This document shows positions 57,248 to 64,000 of a DNA stretch of 64,000 bases, one piece after another. A program made the translations under genes and the position numbers. The DNA is from Siphonodentalium dalli (Eukaryota > Mollusca > Scaphopoda > Gadilida > Siphonodentaliidae): assembly GCA_032622095.1 (NCBI GenBank), contig CP136062.1:152948875-153012874 (forward strand). The letters run 5' to 3'. The notes beneath the pieces were generated by a model that saw only the letters and a list, made by a program, of their open reading frames with translations, did no database searches and was not told the origin of the DNA. Each line of letters starts with the position of its first letter. Position 1 is the first letter of the stretch.

Positions 57248-59032
57248 AAATGAAATAGTAAATCGTGTTTCTGGTCGATTATCAATGCTTAGAAAAATGA
57301 AATATAAACTTAGCCGCAAATCCCTAAATTTAATGTACATATCTTACATTCTTCCTCTTATGGAATATGGAGATATTATCTGGGACTGTGCCCCCGATTC
57401 TCTTCTAAATACATTAGACAAATTGCAAATAGAAGCGGCTCGAATAATGTCGGGCTTAACTCGCTCATGTCCCACATATAGACTATTTATAGAATTGGGT
57501 TGGCAATCACTGCAAGATCGAAGTAAATATCGTAAATTAAAAATGTTCAACCGAATCCAAGCTGGAAGTGCTCCGAAATATTTGACTGATATATTACCTC
57601 CTCGTTACGGGGACAACACTAATTACCCTTCCCGATATCCCTACCGATTTAACTCTTTATCCCGAAAGACTGAATATTATAACAAATCATTCTTTCCCTC
57701 TATGATTGTCCAGTGGAACAAATTTCTTGATAACATCGCGAAAAGTGAAAATAATAATAATAAAGACAATAAGATGAACATAGACAAAGAGACCATAGAG
57801 CAAAAACCAGTCGCGATGAAAGTTGTACCGAAACCTCCTCCCTTCTACCTCGTCGGAAGCCGGGAGAGGAACATACTGCACGCTAAACTGCGAAACAATT
57901 GTAGTAATCTTAATTTTGACAAACATATTAATCATATTGCCGATTCGCCGAGATGTTGTTGTGGTGCACCCGAGGAAACGGCATACCATTTCTTTTTCGA
58001 ATGCCCTTACTTTATTTACGAAGACAAAAACTTCTCGATAGTATATCTAGACTGGGCATTCTACATCTGACCAATGGAAATATTCTATTCGGCTCCACCC
58101 ATGAGGCTGAGCAAATAAATTACAAGCTATTCATTGCTGCCCAAAAGTATATTATGGAAACACCGATTTAATGATTAATAATATATAAAAACGAGCGAAA
58201 GATTGAACATATACTTATAAGACAAATATCACATCATCGATCGACGGTTCACATCTCATACCCTCCCATACTGACGCAAGCAATACACATATCCTTTGAC
58301 ATCCTAATGTGTATCCCCGATTTTATCTTAATTAATATATCATACAAGTGTTCTTTGTATACCTATATATTATACTAGCCGATGAGCCCGACGTTGTCCG
58401 GGCTATTAAAAAACCAAATTTCAAGTCGATAGCTCCACCCGTTTCCGAGATCTGGTCTGCGCATGCGCGAAGCTGGCGTCGCACGGGCTCGGCGACCCGA
58501 TAAAATTCGTATCCGGGGCAAGATACATTCACATAGCAAATTTCAAGTCGATAGCTCCACCCGTTTCCGAGATCGGGTCTGCGCATGCGCTGCACGGGCG
58601 TCGCACGGGCTCGCCAATACGACAACGACCGTGTCCGTTGGATTTTACCCCTAGATAGGAAGTTTGGTCTCGATCGGTGGAGAATCGTAGATTTGTATAA
58701 ATGACAGACAGACAAACAGATAGATTGTATCAAAATATATAAGAGAGATATGTAAATTATCTACACACCATTACTGGTGTTTGTCAAAGTTTAGTGGGGT
58801 ATATCAATACTCATTCACGATCATATCATTGAGGTCCGGAGGATGTGGGTTATCTCTCGAATACAGATTGTATCAAAATATATAGGAGAGAAGAAGAAGA
58901 TGTATTGCAGGCAGGAAGCCTAACTCCTTTTGTTAATTGCCAATTGTTTGTTGGAACGGGGCGTCATTAAGTTAGCAATAACTTGTGCCCCAATCCAATT
59001 AGCTATTTTTGCTAATAAAATATGTTGAAACT
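57248..59032 (+). mobile_element. 5'-truncated LINE with ORF2 remnant
   Basis: Flanked by the 9-bp duplication AAAGAAGAT. The reading frame from 57249 (NEIVNRVSGRLSMLRKMKYK) covers the end of the reverse transcriptase region: YISYILPLMEYGDIIWD, LQIEAARIMSGLTRSCP, NRIQAGSAPKYLTDILPP and the cysteine-rich RCCCGAPEETAYHFFFECPYF. A one-base frameshift near 58020 truncates the frame at 58070; in the other frame QKLLDSISRLGILHLTNGNI continues to a stop at 58171. There is no endonuclease or catalytic YADD-type motif. The 3' part contains a nested repeat at 58370-58745 and ends GCTAATAAAATATG. Confidence 0.85.
58370..58892. repeat. Unclassified repeat with internal duplications
   Basis: TACTAGCCGATGAGCCCGAC leads into CAAATTTCAAGTCGATAGCT and CCACCCGTTTCCGAGATC, which occur twice (about 58413 and 58537) with CTGCGCATGCGC. 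It ends GACAGACAGACAAACAGATA. AGATTGTATCAAAATATATA is also repeated, at 58721 and 58865. The layout resembles widespread invertebrate interspersed repeats with ACAGACAG tails; the class is not assigned. Confidence 0.6.
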
Positions 59033-59083
59033 AAAGAAGATGGTCCAATAAAGGGCCGGATTTAGTGTACAGTACCCCTTTAA

Positions 59084-59735
59084 CGACACGAGAAGTATAA
59101 TTTATGTAGTTCCACACAGGGGGCTCCTGAAGAAAAATACGAAAATAACAATGTAGACTTTTCATGTTACTGGTATAATCTATATTGGTATCCCCCCAGG
59201 AGCCTGTTAACATGTCTAAATATCGACATAATTTATTCTTGGTAGATATAGTTGAATGCAGTGTGAAGACAAATTCAGGCAGCATCGATAGATTCGATAC
59301 AGGTGGAACTATAGAGTTATTACTTCTCACGTAGTTATAGATGTGGTACATGGATGCAATTTATAATGGTTTTTGCGTTCGTTGTCTTGCACTTTATGGG
59401 CACGTTCGCGTGCATACAATGACATTTTTTGCAGGCATTTTATCATAGAAAACCCTATGGTGCCAATATATGAACGACAACATGCATATAAAATGCATAT
59501 ATACCAAACCTTAACGACACATGAGAAGTAAAATTTCAATAGATCCACATGTAACTGTGCTTCTGGCACGTTGCCTTAAATTATAGCTACATGTGCATGC
59601 TTGATTCATGCGAGATAATTGCATGTTATTTGCAGGCAAATTTCGATAGCATCCTTATTTGTGGAACTACACAGTTTTTACTTCTAATGTAGTTAGCTGT
59701 GGTACAGATGCATTTAATAAGCATTTTCGCATTCA
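59084..59735. mobile_element. Family K sequences
   Basis: Partial inverted copies of K: CGACACGAGAAGTATAATTT, TTTGCAGGCATTTTATCATA, GAGAAGTAAAATTTCAATAG and TTTTTACTTCTAATGTAGTT. The K copy on the right is interrupted at 59736 and resumes at 62704. Confidence 0.65.
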
Positions 59736-59967
59736 GGGGTCAATACTATGAAACTTTTTCTTTGTAAGAATCTACAATTGTTTGTAAGAAATAACAATTA
59801 TCATTCCGCCAATACTATGAACCTACGATTACAAACATAAATCACAAATAGTACGTGTTCTTTGTATTTACAAATATCTCCAATCACAAAGAATGTTCGA
59901 GTACTATGAAACATAATTTTTCAGTTTTCGCACCCTTAACACGGATAATATATATATATATGATACG

Positions 59968-61485
59968 CAGGGACGTGGCGACAAGGGGTCGATTCACCCC
60001 CTCGGGAAAATATTTTGTCAGCTGGAAATTTCAAGTACAACCCACAGGGACGTCGCGACAAGGGGGTTGGGTTATGTTTCTCGCTCCAAACATTTTATCA
60101 ACACGTTCAACAGCTGGAAATTTGATACCTGAAACAACATGAATTGGAAATTTTACAACAACAATAGGTTGAACTTGTTCTGTTATTTTGTTTTTTCCAA
60201 CAATTTATTAGGGGGTATGTTTTGTTTTAGACCAACATTTGCATATTTACCTCCTTTGGTCAAAAGTTTGGATTGAAATGGCTTATATTTAGAAATTGTC
60301 AAACCTTATGGGGTGTCAGCTTGGATGTGATGTAGCAGTATGTGTTCCTTGTAACTACTGAAATTACCCAATTTATTGAAAGTTACAACGTTAACACTTG
60401 TCTAGAATGTCTATATAGGGTGTCAAACATAAATTGTCGATTTTCACATCCTTAAACCAGAGCATGTAACCATCTGATTCGCAGGGATGTAGCCCCCTGT
60501 GTTATCAATGGAAATCTCATAAACATGGACATGGCGATAGTGGTCTTGGGAACACGATGCCTGGCACATTACAGCTGTTCAGAATAGGATGGGGCGAGTA
60601 GCCGCCAAATCGTATGAGTCACAACATCTCTGACACAAGTTAGTGATTAATACAAATAGTGAGTGATACTTGCGGATTATAGCCAACATTAGCATGTAAC
60701 ATGTACTTACCATAATCAATGATATATCCAAGAATGGATAAAAATGACGCGTGTTCCCAATGTGAGTATGATTTTTCGCTCAAGAATGCATTGCGGATTA
60801 TCCTTTGAGTTTCAATCGTCGACGCGAATGCATTTGGTCACGGTAAAGGACACGAATACCAAGATGCAAGCACAGTTTTCATAAATGACTAGAGCATAAA
60901 TGCAGTGACGTGGCAAGATGCTTTTTTTTCTTTTTCGAAACGTCGATATCCAAATGTATCCCCACCCCTCATTTATAAACAATTATAAAATTGTTTACCC
61001 CGGCTGGCTTCTGATTTTCAAGCTGTAACAGTAAGTTGTGCACCCCCGCCCCTTGGATTGGACATATTGACTAAATATGACTAACTTAGTGTTAGTCACA
61101 AACGTTTTGAGTAACTTTGGTCAATTATTGGAATTATTTGCACATAATTCAGCAACTTTAATTTACGCCTTCCAATTGACTAAGAAAAGTCCCCATTTCT
61201 TAGTCGTTATGACTAACATCACCCTAGTAATTTTGATTAATGTTATGCCTCAGTCATGTTGGCTGAACTAAGTCAGTCATCCTGAGGAAAAACGTTTGAC
61301 TAACATATGTTAGTCATATTGACTAAGTTTTGTTATCAGCGTAGAAAAATTTAAATACTTTCCTCTTGATATACGATTCCATCTTTATGTGGAATTTATC
61401 GGCATTTTTTTGTTCAAAGGGTGCATATGGAAATTATAGGATGGACACCCCGTCGCCAAACTGAGCCCATATAGCCACGTCCCTA
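59968..61485. mobile_element. hAT-like remnants
   Basis: CAGGGACGTGGCGACAAGG (59968), CAGGGACGTCGCGACAAGG (60045), CAGGGATGTAGCC (60482) and the inverse ATATAGCCACGTCCCTA (about 61469-61485) resemble hAT ends. 60020-60300 is similar in reverse to the interior of 9751-10862 (TTGGAAATTT, ACCAACATTTGCATAT). No matching 8-bp duplications were found, so boundaries are uncertain. Confidence 0.55.
61064..61330. repeat. Cluster of TGACTAA/TTAGTCA motifs
   Basis: About ten copies of TGACTAA or its inverse within 265 bp, many as opposed pairs. It could be subterminal transposase-binding repeats or fortuitous AP-1-like sites. Confidence 0.6.
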
Positions 61486-61541
61486 TCTAGATATATTATA
61501 AGATATCGGAGCAGTTTGAAATTATAAAATGACACTCCTAT

Positions 61542-61829
61542 TGGTTTGGTTTGGTTTATTAGGGTTTATCGACGTTCTAGCCGCTATGCCACACACGGCG
61601 TTGTCAATTTTACGGGTGGAGGAAAGACCACGCAGAGGCTCGATTTCACCGAGAAATCGTCCCACTGCGTGTAGAACCACCGACCCCCGGAAAGCAACTG
61701 ACAAACTTGCCCAGATACACGATTCCGGTCACCCTCCATATGACGGGGTTAGAACCAGCTTCGTCAGTGCTGGACGGCATGTAACGGTGTAGTGCACCTG
61801 TCAATCTACCGACTGGCACTCTACCGCAC
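61542..61829 (-). mobile_element. tRNA-derived SINE
   Basis: Minus orientation. It is flanked by the 9-bp duplication CACTCCTAT at 61533-61541 and 61830-61838. The head (from 61829) reads GTGCGGTAGAGTGCCAGTCG and then TGGTTCTAACCCC, resembling A and B boxes of a tRNA-derived pol III promoter. The tail ends AAACCAAACCAAACCAA. Central domains are unassigned. SINEs with this kind of tail are common in marine invertebrates (family knowledge). The 87-codon plus frame across it is accidental. Confidence 0.8.
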
Positions 61830-61838
61830 CACTCCTAT

Positions 61839-62686
61839 AACCGAGACCATTAGCACGTCCCTGCCTCGATACACCCCTCCCGATAAAATGGAGCCACGTT
61901 ACTGTCTCGATGTGTTATGATAAGAGTAGCGGATCAGTTTGAAATAATAGGATGGTCACAATATATATAATGCTATACCATCAAAATAATATTTTATTTT
62001 CACAAACTGAATGGTTGTAAATTTGTAATTTGTAAAAACAATGATACCAAAATGTTTGTAGTACTCGGTATTACACGGACTTGTACTTACATACACACAC
62101 TACACACGAACCGTTTAATTGTTAACTTGCGCAGACAAGTGGTCATCAACTTAGCAATCCGTGAACCGATTGGATAGCTCTGATAAGCGTTCACCTCTCA
62201 ACTTATGATTGGTTATTTCTTTTGTAACTTTGGCCCGCCGTGATTCAATATATTGTTAATCACTCACAGGCAAATGTTTGTCCGTAAGCAATCTACAATA
62301 ATCAACAGTAGATCTTTGTGAAATTTGCGAGATTTTGTTAGCTCATTGTTTCATAGTACCGGCGTTCTCACTAATCACAATATGATAGCACGCATTGTAA
62401 CTTCCCCATATAAATTGTTGTCAGTTATTTTAGCTCTATAATACATGTCCGTCTAATTTGAACTGGTATTCAGATAACACTGATAACATGTGCATGGGAG
62501 CAGAGTGGGGAGTTAGTTTTTTCTAAGTTTTACAGCTGTCTTTTAGGGGTTTCACCTCTCGCCCAGTCTAAGGTATTACAATAATACGGCTAAATTTTCC
62601 CTGTACTATGAAACCACTGTGATAGTTAACACAAATTTGTAATTACAAATTAATAAATACAATTTGTATTTACAGGTATAAAATTG
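61839..62686. other. Right interior of the 3-kb element
   Basis: AGCACGTCCCTG at 61851 is another inverse hAT-like end. 61907-61952 repeats 61488-61531 (GATATCGGAGCAGTTTGAAA-like). Nothing else was recognised. Confidence 0.4.
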
Positions 62687-62703
62687 TTCATAGTATTGAC
62701 CCC

Positions 62704-62830
62704 AGTTCCTGTCACATTGTAGCTTTCTATATAGAAATGCCTGCCAAAATATGTCTGGCAAATTTGTGAATGTATGAACGCACCCAACTTTCTGTATAAA
62801 AATGCCTGGAAAAAAATCCAGGTAAATTTG
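62704..62830. mobile_element. Family K right-hand end
   Basis: It continues the K copy broken at 59735: TAGCTTTCTATATAGAAATG, CCTGCC and TCTGGCAAATTTGTGAATGT, then a repeated AAAATGCCTGG..AAATTTGCCAG. Confidence 0.6.
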
Positions 62831-63749
62831 CCAGTATATCACACCTGGTTCAGTGGTCATGCTGATGTGCTATGACGCTGAATTACTATGATGGTATAGG
62901 GTAAAACAAAAGGTACCGTTATATTTTATTAATTTGTCTTTTTCGCTGTGTTCCGATAATCTTAACATATCCAGGGAAAGCCACCATGCGTAAAAAACAT
63001 TCAAAAGCATATTTATAGAGAAATAATTTTAATACTGATTGTATTAGTTGTTGAATATCGACTATAATCAAGATGATTATTCACGTCGTTTTAGAAACAC
63101 CATCGCAGGCATTATTATATATTTTCTAAACAATATGTGTTCTTAATTGAATGTTCATACACACATTGGTTTTTTCTCAAATCGCTGGGATTAGCCAAAC
63201 ATCGCGATAATGACAACTTTAGAAAATATAACGGTACGCTTTCGTAACGGCATCAGATTGCACTATCCGCATCATAGCAATTCAGCAGGACCACCAGCAT
63301 CATAACATATTAGCAGGACCACTTGACCAGGGGTGGGTATGTGCACGCGGTCTCAGGAGAGATTCTCGCATTATTTTGTTTGACATAACAGCGGGGTGTG
63401 TTCTCTTACTTTTCAGTGGCACCGATTAAATTCATTGTAAGTTTTATTGCTGCCCAGCATAACGGTGTCAACAATGTTTGTATATATAGGGTGATTATGT
63501 GGTCATTGATGCATTAATTAGAACCGGAAAACACTCACAATGCGAAACACCGTTGATTAAATAGAGAGGTTAGCGGGGGGGGGGGCAGTAAAAAAAATGC
63601 AGGAAGGTATACCGGGTGGGTGGGTGATCCGAATGGCAAAAGCGCATGTTTACGACCTGAAGCATTTTATTTACTAGAGACTTTTGTGCCCATAATTTAC
63701 ATTAGTAAGAGTTTAAAACATATAATTATAACGGCAAAAACACCATACG
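62831..63749. other. Non-coding, nothing recognised
   Basis: It has a short direct repeat (CATAGCA..TTCAGCAGGACCAC and CATAACATATTAGCAGGACCAC near 63270-63325) and a G-tract at about 63576. No gene signal. Confidence 0.45.
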
Positions 63750-64000
63750 TTAAAGGCACGTGAGGCCTTAGTTGTCGAAATATTCATATTTGTTCCAATC
63801 ACCGTAAACAGAAAAACATTAAAACGCATACAGTTTCGTTCATATATACCATGACCATCGCGTAAACAGCATGTTATCATAAAGATTTACTATATTTTAC
63901 CTAAGCAAGAGCAAGATTGTGTTACAGAAGACAGCACAGTGCTGCTGGCTAATCACACACAAATGGCATAAACGCTCTTTATTCGTTCCATATCAGGAAT
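63750..64000. mobile_element. Family E TTAA element, copy 3, cut by window end
   Basis: It begins TTAAAGGCACGTGAGGCCTT and is collinear with the first half of 34777 and 44855, ending inside the ACGCTCTTT module (63970-64000). Confidence 0.85.

Larger units (their letters stand above)
57120..59083. mobile_element. Family F element split by a LINE insertion
   Basis: 57120-57247 (ATACCATGTTGTTTATATCG to TTGAGTATAAAAGAAGAT) continues at 59042-59083 (TGGTCCAATAAAGGGCCGGA to TACCCCTTTAA). The repeated AAAGAAGAT at 57239-57247 and 59033-59041 is the target duplication. The element's terminal TTAA (59080) lies in family K sequence. Confidence 0.85.
59736..62703. mobile_element. 3-kb inverted-repeat element with nested insertions
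   Basis: GGGGTCAATACTATGAA (59736-59752) is matched by TTCATAGTATTGACCCC (62687-62703). TACTATGAA also recurs subterminally (59811, 59902, 62604, 62350 inverse). It interrupts a K element: ATTTTCGCATTCA lies to the left, TTCCTGTCACATTGTAGC to the right. The interior contains hAT-like remnants and a SINE. No transposase was recognised; the superfamily is unassigned. Confidence 0.7.

Noticed and set aside
61529..61792. 87-codon plus frame
   Set aside because: It lies almost wholly within the SINE, antisense to it.

Overview
This window looks like gene-poor, AT-rich nuclear DNA from a marine bilaterian invertebrate. The evidence is one forkhead transcription-factor gene whose DNA-binding domain is clearly of the FoxF class, truncated non-LTR retrotransposons with short-repeat 3' tails, a tRNA-derived SINE, and dense small inverted-repeat DNA transposons. 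I cannot name the phylum; a lophotrochozoan or a hemichordate-like deuterostome would both fit. There is no sign of bacterial operons, CRISPR arrays or phage genes.

The only gene I am confident of is FoxF on the minus strand (31305-32279), a continuous 324-codon reading frame. A weak candidate exon with CUB-like features lies at 2410-2712 (minus). The other coding remnants are 3' ends of LINE ORF2: 16839-17395, 20374-20860 and 55606-56066 on minus, and 57248-58171 on plus.

The rest is mostly repeats, often nested. At least nine interspersed families are recognisable because copies recur within the window; I label them A, B, C, D, E, F, G, K, L and M. A, B, C, E, F, G and L end at TTAA, with CCCTTT-like or AAGGCAC/AAGCCAC-like ends, as expected for piggyBac-type non-autonomous elements. 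Several abut so that one TTAA serves two neighbours (21271-21931; 34087-35430; 42373-45357). Two internal modules recur across families with different ends: a 67-bp near-perfect hairpin in A, M and (degenerate) L, and a roughly 53-bp module with paired ACGCTCTTT motifs in C, E and G. These shared modules are the most unusual pattern here.

Other well-supported structures are a 1.1-kb hAT-type element with an 8-bp target duplication (9751-10862), a LINE insertion with a 9-bp duplication that splits an F element (57248-59032), and a SINE with a 9-bp duplication (61542-61829). There are minisatellites at 4341, 8690, 11790, 15853 and 48533. The 48533 array expanded inside one copy of a segmental duplication whose sister copy keeps a single ancestral-like unit. 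A diverged satellite-like array (32590-34080) lies immediately upstream of FoxF. Element boundaries come from comparing copies by eye and are approximate unless a target duplication is stated.
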